A stretch of 64,000 nt of DNA from DASUNP01 sp963728545 (GTDB lineage: Bacteria > Acidobacteriota > Blastocatellia > UBA7656). Below are positions 17,928-26,736 of the stretch, in pieces. The notes under the pieces were generated by a model. That model was not told the DNA's origin and ran no database searches. It worked only from the letters and a program-made list of their open reading frames with translations. The first letter of the stretch is position 1. Every line of letters begins with the position of its first letter. Location: the NCBI GenBank assembly GCA_963728545.1, contig CAVSKO010000002.1, forward strand, positions 5,270,001-5,334,000. The letters run 5' to 3'. Both the position numbers and the translations under genes were made by a program.

Positions 17928-18317
17928 TTAGCTCTCTGGTATGGCGAGGACACCGATGAGGAATATTACGCCTATTACCACTGCTACCCCGATTGCGATC
18001 TTGACGCCTGCTGCAAGGTTGTTGCCCTTGACCTGCTTGACCTGCGCATAGGCAACCTGGGTAGCTTGACCATTCGCGCCAATGACGGTGAAAGACTCTG
18101 TGCTTGCCTGGCTGACGTAGCCTTTCAGTTTCTGCTTATCGCGCAACTTAAGCTCGACGCGCGCCTCCGGCCCGGTGCCGAGTCTGGCAACGCCTGCTCG
18201 CACCTTCTCTACGAACTGCGCTTCCTTTTCCGGGTTGGGGCTGGCGGCAATCGGCTGCGCATAGGTTAGGCACGCCACCAGACAGGCAAGCGTCAACGAT
18301 AATATCTTCTTGAACAT
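17928..18317 (-). CDS. Secreted/anchored small protein with C-terminal membrane helix
   Basis: 129 residues. The signal peptide (MFKKILSLTLACLVACLTYAQP) opens at ATG 18317, preceded by GGGGAG. Residues 35-95 form a short beta-rich domain (ARVELKLRDKQKLKGYVSQAS, then FTVIGANGQATQVAYAQVKQVKG) with an LSm-like pattern of a modifier of surface or strand-binding barrels, and residues 100-126 are a hydrophobic helix (AIGVAVVIGVIFLIGVLA). Acidobacterial genomes hold many small proteins of this shape, but their function is not known. It stands alone between two palindromes. Confidence 0.6.
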   Translation of the reverse strand: MFKKILSLTLACLVACLTYAQPIAASPNPEKEAQFVEKVRAGVARLGTGPEARVELKLRDKQKLKGYVSQASTESFTVIGANGQATQVAYAQVKQVKGNNLAAGVKIAIGVAVVIGVIFLIGVLAIPES

Positions 18318-18431
18318 AACTTTCTCCCCTTCCGTGCTAATTCCGGCATTTATCTCTGCGGGTCCAATTCCCCGCAGCTTGCCTGGAAAGAGTATTCGGT
18401 TCTCGCGCTAAACGGTGCTCTATTTCATTAT

Positions 18432-18465
18432 ATAGCAATGGGGAGGAGATCCTCCCCATTGCTAT
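18432..18465 (-). terminator. Long perfect hairpin after the 18480 gene
   Basis: ATAGCAATGGGGAGGA (432-447) and its exact complement (450-465) are separated by 2 bases, 15 bases downstream of the stop of the minus-strand gene. The minus-strand tail is ATAATGA, so there is no clear T-run. Confidence 0.55.
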
Positions 18466-18479
18466 TGAAACTACCAAAA

Positions 18480-19988
18480 CTAATTGAGTATCCACACAGG
18501 GTTGACGAGTTTATCGTACAGCTTATGGCTGTTGTCTTGAATGAAGGCCGAGCCGTTGATTGGATTATTAGGCTCACCCACATTGATGCGTAAATCCGCA
18601 AACCTGCCCCCCTGATCGATGAACCGTTCGACCGCGCATTCGAAGATCAATCCATAAGCGTAGTAGATGGCGGCCAGGCATACATAGTTGCGCCAATCGG
18701 TCCAGGAATCAAATGCCGCAAAGTAACAGGCTAAATCGGCCCCTGCAAGGACGCCGAAAATCACTGAATCAGGCAGCAGCGACAGGTAGTCAGGATTGAA
18801 GGTATAAGTCGCATGCTTGGACAGAGAATTCGCGAGACGCAGGTGCCACCCGGCTGGAACCGGTGTATAGGGCGTGTGATACGCGCTCTTACTATTAGGC
18901 TCGTTTTCATGCGCCGCCGTGTAGTAGTCGTACGCGCTGTAAGCCCACGGGTCGAGGTTGAAAGAATAGCTCCAGACAGGCGCTGCCACCAATACTGCTG
19001 AACGCTCATTGTCTATTGCATGAGGGAGCATGCCTTGCAGGAAGTTCAAGCCGGGGAAGAGACTACAATTACCGCCGGTGACAAGGCCATTATCCTGGTC
19101 CCACAGCGTCAGGTAATCTATTCGAATGACGCTCACCAACTGGTTAGAAGCGGTAAAGGCAAAGCCCAGGGGCTGCACACGGAAGTGGCTTACCGGATTT
19201 GGCCCGAATAATTGCAGTGGCGACTGCGGCACAGAGTTGTTAAAGGTCGCGTAGTTGTTTGTCTCGTATGCCGAAACATGGTAGACGGGTGTGAAGGCGT
19301 CTGCCAGCATGTTCTCAAAATCTTCCGGCAGACCGTCGAGGTCTGCATCCGCTCCACCCTGAGCCCTTAACGGGGCAGAGGTATTGATAAACGAGGCTTT
19401 CATATTCGAAGAGAATCCCGAGGCAAACCTTAAGGCATTAGCCCACTGCGGATCGGATTTATGCGCAGTCGTTCTTGCTAACGGGTCATTCTTTCCATTG
19501 AGACGAGATTGTTGTGGCTGCCCTGCGACTTGTGTGAAAGAGAGCACATCAACTTCGCGCTCCTTCGCCTTTAAGAATTGCCGATTACCATCCTTATCAG
19601 AAAAGCCGAGCGAGGTCTCCAAACCGGCGTCGCCTTGCTTGCCTTTGATAGTGTCCTTCAACGTTTTCCGCGCTGCTTTTTGCTCCGCCTTTTGCTCACG
19701 CCTCTGTTGAGTGAACTTATCCGACTCCTGATCGAGAATCTTATGAACTTCGGTCTTCACGATTTCGCGCAGTTCTGGCGGCAATTTTTCCCAGGCGGCC
19801 CTGGCTTCAGGCGATTTGGCGCGCTCGACGACAGAAGGCAGCTTGTCGGTGAACTCTTTCTTCTTGGCGCGCGGAACAGCAAAAGGATCTTGATCCGGGG
19901 TAGATTGTTGAGCGACTGCGGAAAGCCCATTTATGCTCGCCGCTGCTAATAAAATTATCGTTGTACCTAAACTTATTATACGTTTCAT
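18480..19988 (-). CDS. Large secreted hypothetical protein
   Basis: 502 residues from ATG 19988, chosen because AAGAGGAG lies just upstream and a signal peptide follows (MKRIISLGTTIILLAAASI). Residues 35-130 are charged and helical (AKKKEFTDKLPSVVERAKSP, then KFTQQRREQKAEQKAARK). The rest is a folded, aromatic-rich domain with GADADLDGLPEDFENMLADA (a Ca-binding-like Asp cluster) followed by AFTPVYHVSAYE and repeated Trp/Tyr segments. No catalytic motif was recognised; a weak similarity to Vps62-like secreted proteins is possible but not established. It is a single-gene unit with a hairpin downstream. Confidence 0.6.
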   Translation of the reverse strand: MKRIISLGTTIILLAAASINGLSAVAQQSTPDQDPFAVPRAKKKEFTDKLPSVVERAKSPEARAAWEKLPPELREIVKTEVHKILDQESDKFTQQRREQKAEQKAARKTLKDTIKGKQGDAGLETSLGFSDKDGNRQFLKAKEREVDVLSFTQVAGQPQQSRLNGKNDPLARTTAHKSDPQWANALRFASGFSSNMKASFINTSAPLRAQGGADADLDGLPEDFENMLADAFTPVYHVSAYETNNYATFNNSVPQSPLQLFGPNPVSHFRVQPLGFAFTASNQLVSVIRIDYLTLWDQDNGLVTGGNCSLFPGLNFLQGMLPHAIDNERSAVLVAAPVWSYSFNLDPWAYSAYDYYTAAHENEPNSKSAYHTPYTPVPAGWHLRLANSLSKHATYTFNPDYLSLLPDSVIFGVLAGADLACYFAAFDSWTDWRNYVCLAAIYYAYGLIFECAVERFIDQGGRFADLRINVGEPNNPINGSAFIQDNSHKLYDKLVNPVWILN

Positions 19989-20466
19989 CTTACTCCTCTT
20001 AAAATTAAAGACTTTGCGATGGCCGCAGTTCGGCCACAGCAAGGCTGTCTATCCTACCTAACTGACCTGCCAGGCAATCTGGCAGATAAGACATCTGACT
20101 GAGTTTGAGCCGCTGCTGCATCTCCGCCAGAGTGAGGAATAGCGGCGACACATCATCTGATGGCATATGTAGCAGCGGTTGAGTTGTTTATAGTCACATC
20201 ATCATTAGCAATGGTAATGTGGCTTAAAGATTTAAGAAGGTTATAAGGTCGGATTGAGGGACATTACTGCTAAAACCCGGGGCAGTTGTAGTCGTTGCTT
20301 CTTTCTTTTTAAATAAATGCGTTGAGGTGTGAGGAGAAAACCCTACCCGCTTGTCCGACCGATCACCCTATACCCTGTTTTTTCTTTCTTATTACCGATA
20401 TAGGTAATAAGCACTACATTATATGTATAGTGAATAAAGCTGTCAATATGGGCCACAATTTTTTCT
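19989..20466. other. Intergenic region with an interrupted palindrome
   Basis: About 480 bases without a credible gene upstream of the secreted protein. One clear feature: TTATTACC-GATATA-GGTAATAA (20389-20410), an operator-like or stem-loop site in an AT-rich stretch. No promoter can be assigned with confidence. Confidence 0.4.
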
Positions 20467-20638
20467 AGGGCGAGAGCATCTAATTTTCTAGGAGAATAAG
20501 GATTTTGGTTTCTTAGACTTCTATACCAGATACAAATATGAGCAAATTCCTTCGACTTTTGACGGTAATTTGAATTGGCAAAATTGCTCGAAAAGTTGAA
20601 CCCCTCATTTTTGTTGGGAATTTAGATGCTCTCGCCCT
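20467..20638. repeat. 172-bp element with AGGGCGAGAGCATCT inverted ends
   Basis: Perfect 15-bp terminal inverted repeats AGGGCGAGAGCATCT (20467-20481) and AGATGCTCTCGCCCT (20624-20638) flank AT-rich non-coding DNA. The half-site CGAGAGCATCT recurs at 30431-30441 beside another palindromic element. It looks like a small non-autonomous (MITE-like) unit. Confidence 0.5.
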
Positions 20639-20700
20639 GCGGATGCCTATAGATTTTGTGTGGATGGATAGAGAATAATGTGAGCGGATACAAAAAAATT

Positions 20701-20785
20701 GTCTCACCGCAGAGTCGTTGGACGGACACAAACAGATCAACAACTTTAACTACGTGCCGAACGATCTTTGTCTCTGCGGTGAGAC
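20701..20785. repeat. 85-bp ACCGCAGAG-type inverted repeat
   Basis: GTCTCACCGCAGAG (20701-20714) is inverted at 20772-20785. The arms resemble those of the element at 45410-45526. It lies 22 bases after the stop of the minus-strand gene at 20808 and could act as its terminator. Confidence 0.55.
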
Positions 20786-20807
20786 TGTAGCTGACAGTGA
20801 ATCTATC

Positions 20808-21807
20808 TTAGTTCGAAATCTCCACAGTCCGTGTAGCGACGCCGCCCAGCGGTGATTTCACACAGACCTGAGTCGGAATCTGGGTAATGGGGCGCTGCCG
20901 GAATGACCACGACCCATCAACCGAGCTGACCGTGGCAGAGCCGATGCGTGTCCCGACACAGTCGGTCCCTGATGCGTTCGTTCCGCCGGGGAATATATCG
21001 ACGCTGGCTGCGAATTGGCCCGTCTGCGAACTTCGCGCGTTAGCACCTTCTACGCGAAGCTCACGGTTGCCCGTTCGTCCTTCAGTCTTGATAATCGCGA
21101 CTCCATCGCCTCCCGGCACGGTCTTGATTATCTGGGTTTCCACCAGCGTGCCGAACAGAACACCCTGAGTGGTATCAAAGTATCCGTCGATGCTCACATC
21201 TGTGCCCTCATGGCCCGCGAGGTCGTTAATGGTGAGCGGCGACCCTCCGAGATCCAAAATGCTGTTCGGGAACCTCGGGTCCGCGTTCATGCGGACAAGC
21301 GCGCCATTGACGCGGAACGAGTTGGTGGCAACATCTACGTTTGATAACAGCCCGACTAAGCCATTCTCGGCTAATTCCACAAAGACCCTGGTCGCACGAA
21401 AAGACATGCAATAACCTGTTGAACGACTGATTGAATATAATGTCGCCGGACGCAATGACGGTCCCGCCTACTATGGTGCGCTGCGCTTCGAACGTCGGGG
21501 AGGTGAGGTCCGCAAATTGAACGTTCCCGGTCAAATCAAGGTCACGCGTCTCTACAAGGACGGTCAACGGAATTGAAAACGTCATACCGTTGACTGTCAT
21601 CGTGCGGTTGGTGCGATCATACGCGGTGATTTTCCCTTCCGCTTCGAAAACCAGCAAGGCAGGATCGGTCGGAGGAGTTGTATTGACCGGAGTGCAAGGC
21701 CCCTGCGCTTTGGCTGTAACAGAGGCTAAGATCATCAGGCAAGCAACTGAAAATGCGAGCCTGGCGAATTGTAAAACAAATTTATAGTTCCCTTTCAGAG
21801 TTGTCAT
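20808..21807 (-). CDS. Secreted DUF5666-like protein, split by a +1 frameshift
   Basis: An exported beta-rich protein of unknown role. The signal peptide starts at 21807 (ATG). The first frame reads KITAYDRTNRTMTVNGMTFSI and on to VIASGDIIFNQS; the second continues STGYCMSFRATRVFVELAENG, LLSNVDVATNSFRVNGALVRM and ends TRTVEISN at 20808. The two segments with D..TN..MTVNG and D..TNSFRVNG look like repeated small beta barrels of the DUF5666 type. Removing one base in GTTC (plus GAAC 21421-21424) joins the frames into about 332 residues. Confidence 0.6.
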
Positions 21808-22451
21808 CTCAATTCCTTTCTTCGAGAATTATTATTAAAGTATTGGTGCTTACAGAAATCACGCAGGCACACCAACACCTTTGCGCCCTGCTAAGCGCAC
21901 GTTGATGGGTTAGCCCAAAGCGAGAGAGCTTTAGACTTCTCCTGCTATGGTCAAGAAATAATCTGATACCAGGAGCAGGTGTTGCAGATATCCGGACGCA
22001 GAGCTATAAAAACCGTTTACCAGTTTGATGTCTGATCAAGACTTGCGAGCGAAGTAATAACCGACAATCAAATCTACAATGAAGCGTTCTTTAAATTCGG
22101 CTTAGGACCAAGAAAATCTGCAAGCAAGGGAGATAGCAAGGCACATGCCATCCTTAAGTAAAAAAGCTCGCCTCCGAGCAATCCCATCTTTTAGTAATAT
22201 TTACCTCTTGTTGAAGTTGTCTCAACCGAGGCGGTTTTAAGTAAGCACTGTTACACCCTGAAACATGCAGGCAGGGATGTTGATTTGGAATAGAACACCG
22301 GCTACGGCATTCATCCCGTTTGTTATCGCTGGGACATATCACTTAACAGAAATCTAATAATGTTTGATCTACACCTTAATCGAGCCTCGCAATATTTGTT
22401 AAAATTTTCTCTGAACAAACTGAGATATAATGTTGGCCGTAAGGGACGAAG
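21808..22451. other. Gene-poor intergenic region
   Basis: About 640 bases, AT-rich, with no coding pattern. A short GCTCG-cctc-CGAGC hairpin (22166-22179) has T6 on the minus strand. TATAAT at 22426-22431, 21 bases before the macro-domain gene, is a good -10 box, but no -35 box is at the right distance. Confidence 0.4.
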
Positions 22452-22997
22452 ATGAATATAGAGATCAGGCAAGGCGATATAACTGCTCAACCCGACATCA
22501 ATGCAATAGTCAATGCGGCAAACACCGAGCTGTGGCTCGGGTCGGGCGTGGCAGGCGCGATTGCCCGCCGTGGCGGCCCCGATGTGGAGCGAGAAGCAAT
22601 AGCAAAAGCTCCTATAAATCTCGGAGAAGCGGTCGCGACGACGGCGGGCAATCTTCCGAACAGGTTTGTCATACACGCCGCAGCGATGGGCTATCGCCCC
22701 GAAGACCGAAGCGTGCCAAAGCGCGAAGGGACCGAGTCCAGCGATGAGATCATAAGCGCGGCTACCGCAAACAGCCTGCGCATCGCAGACGACCTCGGAT
22801 GCCGGACGATAGCGTTTCCGGCGCTTGCCACCGGAGTAGGCGGCTTTCCCGTCAAGGATTGCGCCCGCGTGATGATAACCGCCGCGAGAGATTACGGCGC
22901 GTCGGTCGAGCAATCAAATATCGAACGAGTTGTCTTTGTTCTTTTTACGGCGAGTGACTACCATATCTTTGAAGAAGAGCTTGGCAATATTGTATGA
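22452..22997 (+). CDS. Macro-domain protein (ADP-ribose binding/hydrolysing)
   Basis: A stand-alone 181-residue macro domain, expected to bind or remove ADP-ribose from proteins, nucleic acids or O-acetyl-ADP-ribose. The hallmark motifs are present: INAIVNAANTELWLGSGVAGAI (the NAAN and glycine-rich loop that hold ADP-ribose) and TIAFPALATGVGGFPVK, the second phosphate loop. Start ATG 22452 follows GGGACGAAG. Its stop overlaps the start of the HNH gene by 4 bases (ATGA), so the two are translationally coupled. The length fits a single macro domain with no extra catalytic module. Confidence 0.88.
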   Translation: MNIEIRQGDITAQPDINAIVNAANTELWLGSGVAGAIARRGGPDVEREAIAKAPINLGEAVATTAGNLPNRFVIHAAAMGYRPEDRSVPKREGTESSDEIISAATANSLRIADDLGCRTIAFPALATGVGGFPVKDCARVMITAARDYGASVEQSNIERVVFVLFTASDYHIFEEELGNIV

Positions 22998-23311
22998 GGC
23001 TTTTATCTGACGTTGATGGATCATCTGCGAACGAATCCGATAAAGGCGTTTGCGCACTTTGCGCTCGGGAAGTGAAAAAGTTATCGAAACATCATTTGGT
23101 TCCCAAATCGGAAGGCGGCATGTCAACCGTTGGTCTGTGCCGAACCTGCCACAAAACGCTGCACAGTTTTTTTACTAACCGCACGCTGGCTAAACAACTC
23201 CACACACTCGAAGCACTGCGGCAGAACCAAGAGGTGCAAAGATACCTTGCCTGGGTGCGAAAACAACCGGATCGCCACATCCGAGTTCGCTCCAGTCGAA
23301 AAAAGCGTTAG
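22994..23311 (+). CDS. Small HNH-nuclease-like protein
   Basis: 105 residues. CALC and CRTC form the two zinc-binding CxxC pairs. HHLVPKSEGG supplies the first HNH histidines and HKTLHSFFTN the last, all in the usual spacing, so metal-dependent DNA cleavage is possible. The C-terminal half (KQLHTLEALRQNQEVQRYLAWVRK) is helical and basic. The start overlaps the macro-domain stop (ATGA), and the Nudix gene follows 42 bases later. Small HNH proteins of this type exist outside defence loci, so a role in restriction is not implied by itself. Confidence 0.75.
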   Translation: MRLLSDVDGSSANESDKGVCALCAREVKKLSKHHLVPKSEGGMSTVGLCRTCHKTLHSFFTNRTLAKQLHTLEALRQNQEVQRYLAWVRKQPDRHIRVRSSRKKR

Positions 23312-23353
23312 CATAGTCATTTGATAAATCAAACATAGAAGGACACGCTTGTA

Positions 23354-23860
23354 TTGGAAAATAAACGCGGCAAGCAATCGCCTGAAAGCAAAGAGCCATA
23401 TTGTTACGCTCACCCGCGCCCTGCGGTCACAGTCGATATAGCTCTCTTTTATTGCCCGACAAAAGATTATAAAGAAGTCTTGCTCATCAAGCGGGCCGGG
23501 GAGCCTTTCAAAGGCCGGTGGGCGCTGCCGGGAGGGTTTGTCGATCAGGACGAATCGCTTGAGCATGCCGCCGCGCGCGAGCTTAAAGAGGAGACGGGGC
23601 TTCGGCGTGCAAGGCTCGAACAATTCGGCGCGTTCGGCGATCCGGGCCGCGACCCTCGCGGCCACACGGTCAGCATAGGTTTTACAGCCTGCATTAATAA
23701 ACACGGGCCGTTAAAAGCCGGCGACGATGCCGAGGATGCGCGGTGGCATTCGATTAACCGTCTTCCGCGACTCGCCTTCGATCATAAAAAAATTATTCGC
23801 GCGGCGCTCAATCACGCGTTCGGCAAGAGCGCGAGGCCTCCTAAGAAAAACTCCGTATGA
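23354..23860 (+). CDS. Nudix hydrolase, ADP-ribose pyrophosphatase-like
   Basis: Hydrolyses a nucleoside diphosphate linked to another moiety; the resemblance to the ADP-ribose pyrophosphatase group (YAHPRPAVTVDIALF start) is an inference. The Nudix box is complete: GGFVDQDESLEHAAARELKEETGL region with the REXXEE catalytic glutamates. 168 residues is normal. The start is TTG 23354, with AAGGA about 11 bases upstream. The stop overlaps the trmL start by 4 bases. Together with the upstream macro domain it could form an ADP-ribose release-and-cleavage pair. Confidence 0.83.
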   Translation: MENKRGKQSPESKEPYCYAHPRPAVTVDIALFYCPTKDYKEVLLIKRAGEPFKGRWALPGGFVDQDESLEHAAARELKEETGLRRARLEQFGAFGDPGRDPRGHTVSIGFTACINKHGPLKAGDDAEDARWHSINRLPRLAFDHKKIIRAALNHAFGKSARPPKKNSV

Positions 23861-24351
23861 AAGACGCCTCCCTTTCCACATCGCGTCTCGACGTCGCTTT
23901 GATAGAGCCGGAGATTCCGCCCAACACTGGAAACATAGCTCGGCTGTGCGCTGCGACTTTCACGCCGCTGCACCTTGTTGGAAAGCTCGGCTTTCGAACC
24001 GATGACAAAGCAGTTCGCCGCGCGGGGCTGGACTACTGGAGCGAAGTCGAGATCAATTATCACCTGAACATCGAGGCGCTTTATAATGCGTTGCCCGCAA
24101 GTCGCTTCATTTATTTCACAACGAAATCGGATCGCTATTATACGGACTTTCAATTCCTACCGGGCGATTGCCTTGTCTTTGGACGCGAGACTCGCGGCTT
24201 GCCCGAAGAGTTGCTTCGGGCAAACTGGGAACGGGCGCTGAAAATCCCTATGCCTAACCCCAAAGTGCGCTCGCTAAACCTGGCCACCTCGGTCGGCATA
24301 GCGCTTTATGAAGCGATCAGACAGATTTCAAATTTGAGGTCTGAAGACTAA
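23857..24351 (+). CDS. trmL: tRNA (cytidine(34)-2'-O)-methyltransferase TrmL
   Basis: A SPOUT-class enzyme methylating the wobble ribose of tRNA-Leu using SAM. All the knot motifs are visible: PPNTGNIARLCAA near the N-terminus, LVFGRETRGLPEELL, and IPMPNPKVRSLNLATSVGIAL. 164 residues is typical. The ATG overlaps the Nudix stop by 4 bases, the last gene of the operon. The final residues ISNLRSED are encoded by a 7-bp-periodic stretch (24324-24350) of the kind found at many gene ends in this window, so this tail is probably a recent addition. Confidence 0.92.
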   Translation: MKDASLSTSRLDVALIEPEIPPNTGNIARLCAATFTPLHLVGKLGFRTDDKAVRRAGLDYWSEVEINYHLNIEALYNALPASRFIYFTTKSDRYYTDFQFLPGDCLVFGRETRGLPEELLRANWERALKIPMPNPKVRSLNLATSVGIALYEAIRQISNLRSED

Positions 24352-24353
24352 AA

Positions 24354-24382
24354 CGGGTCGGCTGTTTGATGCAGCCGACCCG
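24354..24382. terminator. Bidirectional terminator between trmL and the M48 gene
   Basis: CGGGTCGGCTG (24354-24364) pairs with CAGCCGACCCG (24372-24382), with AAAA on both sides, between convergent genes. Confidence 0.75.
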
Positions 24383-24410
24383 CGAAAATTAGAAATGCTC
24401 AACCGGATGA

Positions 24411-25529
24411 TTACTGTTGAGGCGGTTTGGTCTCGGCAGGCTTGCCGTCGCTATCGCGCCGCTTGAGCGTGGGCCTGTCTTTTGGCTGCTCTTCGGCGGG
24501 CTTGGTTTGATTCGGATCGTCACCTTCCTTGCGCCGCTTGAGCGTAGGCCGCTTGGGACCTGTGTCGCGGTTAGCTTCGTCGCCTATCGTGCGCGCGTTG
24601 GTAAGCTGGAGCAGCCGCGCCTTGACGCGATTGAACTCCGACGTCGAGATGGTGTACTCGTCGCGGTCCGGGAAACGCCCGACCAGGCTGCGCACGCCCA
24701 AGATTCGGTCGGGTGTCGGCGGGTGCGACCGGAATAGCTTTGACAGCGTACCCGGCTTGCCCTTCTCTTTCTTCTCAAGTTTTTCAAAGAAAGTTATCAA
24801 GCTGTTCGGATCATAACCCGCGGCCCAGGCATACTGCGCGCCCAGCTTGTCGGCTTCCGTCTCTGCGCCGCGCCCGAATTTTAAGAACGCGAGCGGCACG
24901 CCTATCTGCGCCGCCTGATACGCGATAGCGCCGAGACCTCCGGTCATAAAGATCAGCGGGATCATAGCGTAGTTGGCAATCTGGGCTTTCGACGCCTGCT
25001 CGACGCCGTGGCGCGCGGCGACGTGCGCGATCTCGTGCGCCATAACGCCCGCTATCTCTGCCTCGTTGTCTGCGGCCAGTATCAAGCCCTTGTTGACGTA
25101 AAAGAAACCGCCGGGCAGCGCGAATGCATTCACGTCGTCGGAATCGAGAACCTTGATCGTAAACGGCACCTTTGCATCAGAGTGCAGCACGATGTTCTGG
25201 CCCACGCGATTTATATATTCGGTGATAATCGGGTCATCGATAAACTTGGCCTGCCGGTCTACTTCTGCGGAAAGCTGTCGCCCGATACCTACTTCTTTTT
25301 CAAGCGAGTAAAAATTTATCTGGTGTTTGTTGATCTTCCGATTGCCGATGAGCTGAGGATTCTCATCGTCGGCAAGTTTGCCTTTAGGCATTGCCGACGC
25401 GGTTCCGGTAGCATCTTTTTTATCAGGACTATCAGCGCCTTTCTTATCGTCTGCAAGCAGCGTCATCGGTGCTAAGAGCATCGCCGCAAGCATCAAAACC
25501 AAACTACGCTTCATCAAGCTTGTCTTCAT
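24411..25529 (-). CDS. Secreted M48-family zinc metalloprotease
   Basis: A periplasmic peptidase of the BepA/Oma1-like M48 group, probably acting in envelope protein quality control. A signal peptide starts at ATG 25529 with AGGAG upstream; a second ATG 15 bases later is also possible. The active site is MAHEIAHVAARHG (HExxH), and the third ligand region is GRGAETEADKLGAQYA. YINRVGQNIV and FKIRVLDSD-like segments precede it, as in the family. The C-terminal 70 residues are a low-complexity tail with RPTLKRR and PTLKRRD repeated, which is unusual and likely disordered. Confidence 0.87.
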   Translation of the reverse strand: MKTSLMKRSLVLMLAAMLLAPMTLLADDKKGADSPDKKDATGTASAMPKGKLADDENPQLIGNRKINKHQINFYSLEKEVGIGRQLSAEVDRQAKFIDDPIITEYINRVGQNIVLHSDAKVPFTIKVLDSDDVNAFALPGGFFYVNKGLILAADNEAEIAGVMAHEIAHVAARHGVEQASKAQIANYAMIPLIFMTGGLGAIAYQAAQIGVPLAFLKFGRGAETEADKLGAQYAWAAGYDPNSLITFFEKLEKKEKGKPGTLSKLFRSHPPTPDRILGVRSLVGRFPDRDEYTISTSEFNRVKARLLQLTNARTIGDEANRDTGPKRPTLKRRKEGDDPNQTKPAEEQPKDRPTLKRRDSDGKPAETKPPQQ

Positions 25530-25802
25530 TAGATTGTACTCCTATTGGTAAGGCGTATATCGTTAAGAGCGTACGCACGGGTCGCGCCGCCTCGACACGA
25601 AAAGTCTATCACAGCCTTGTTCGGCGCGGAAAGCTGAGCCGACCGCGCCACAGAAATTCGTCCTTGACGGTGAATTTAAATTATACGCGAATGAGATTAA
25701 AAGTTCATTAGAGACCGATTATAAAACATTAATTTGCGAATTGGCGCATGTGCCGAATCAAATGTAACCTGAAAATCAAGACCAATCGAAGGAGCTGACT
25801 GT

Positions 25803-26669
25803 TTGAGAATCACGATCATAGGCGCGGGTCGCGTAGGGCAAACGCTCGGTCGGCTGGCTCGCCAGGCAGGTTATGATATAGGCGAAGTCGTATGTCGGTC
25901 TCACCGGTCTGCGCGTGCCGCTGTCAGTTTCATATCCGCCGGCAACCCGCAATCGGCGCGGCGGGCGCAGCTTTCGCCCTCGGACATTATTTTGATTGCG
26001 ACACCCGACGACCATATCAAAGATGCGGTAAAGCTCATCGAAGCTTCCGCAAAAAACTTTCGCCGGGCCGTCGTATTGCACGTGAGCGGCGCGGTGTCGA
26101 GCGAGATTCTCAGCCCCCTGGTCCGGCTTGGGTTTCATACAGGCTCGTGTCATCCGCTCCAAACTTTTGAAAGCCCTCAAAGCGCCGTCGCCAAAATTCA
26201 ATCGAGCTACTTTTGCATCGAAGGCTCGCCGCGCGCAGCACTCGCCGCGCGCCGGTTGGTCGAACAAATCGGCGCAAGCTATTTCGAGATCGCGACCGCG
26301 ATGAAGAGCCTTTATCACGCGGCGGCGGTGATGGCCTCGGGCGGGGTGACGGCGCTTGTGAGCATAAGCATAGAGATGCTCTCTCGTTGCGGGTTGAGCG
26401 ACGATGAGGCCGCGCGCGTGCTGCTGCCCCTGGTCGAAGGCACAATCGCAAATGTTCGGGCGGTCGGCCCGGCGCGCGCGCTGACGGGCCCCGTACGGCG
26501 CGGCGATGCCGGGACTGTAGAGCGAAATATGAAAGCCCTTAACGAAACAGAGCAAGACTGGGTTGATGCCTATCGCTTGCTCTCGCGGCGCAGCATCACG
26601 CTTGCCGAACGCGCCGGCGCGGATGAGCAGGCGCTTAAAAAGCTTCGGCGCATTCTCAGTAATGAGTGA
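25803..26669 (+). CDS. Rossmann-fold/DUF2520-type oxidoreductase-like protein
   Basis: An F420/NADP-oxidoreductase-like protein with an N-terminal Rossmann domain (RITIIGAGRVGQTLGRLA, GxGxxG) and a helical DUF2520-type C-terminal half (KSLYHAAAVMASGGVTALV, HPLQTF before it). The reaction is not established. Start TTG 25803 is chosen because AAGGAG stands 8-9 bases upstream and no ATG fits. 288 residues is the usual length. The last residues (ILSNE) and the stop are formed by the start of a 7-bp repeat array. Confidence 0.75.
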   Translation: MRITIIGAGRVGQTLGRLARQAGYDIGEVVCRSHRSARAAVSFISAGNPQSARRAQLSPSDIILIATPDDHIKDAVKLIEASAKNFRRAVVLHVSGAVSSEILSPLVRLGFHTGSCHPLQTFESPQSAVAKIQSSYFCIEGSPRAALAARRLVEQIGASYFEIATAMKSLYHAAAVMASGGVTALVSISIEMLSRCGLSDDEAARVLLPLVEGTIANVRAVGPARALTGPVRRGDAGTVERNMKALNETEQDWVDAYRLLSRRSITLAERAGADEQALKKLRRILSNE

Positions 26670-26736
26670 TGAGTGATGAGTAAAAACCGGCACCTGCCCG
26701 ATTCACTCATCATTCATCACTCATTACTCATTACTA
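26657..26736. repeat. 7-bp-period array as facing arms between convergent genes
   Basis: The left arm (26657-26682) repeats ATGAGTG about three times; the right arm (26702-26736) is its imperfect inverse. Each arm supplies the stop codon of the gene reading into it (26669 on plus, 26734 on minus). The loop is about 20 bases. It could terminate both transcripts. Confidence 0.65.

Noticed and set aside
20513..20743. 76-codon minus-strand frame inside the AGGGCGAGAGC element
   Set aside because: Composition is random, it lacks a ribosome site, and it extends past the element end.
22994..23311. HNH gene as a restriction system
   Set aside because: No methylase or specificity partner is adjacent, and small HNH proteins occur in many non-defence contexts.
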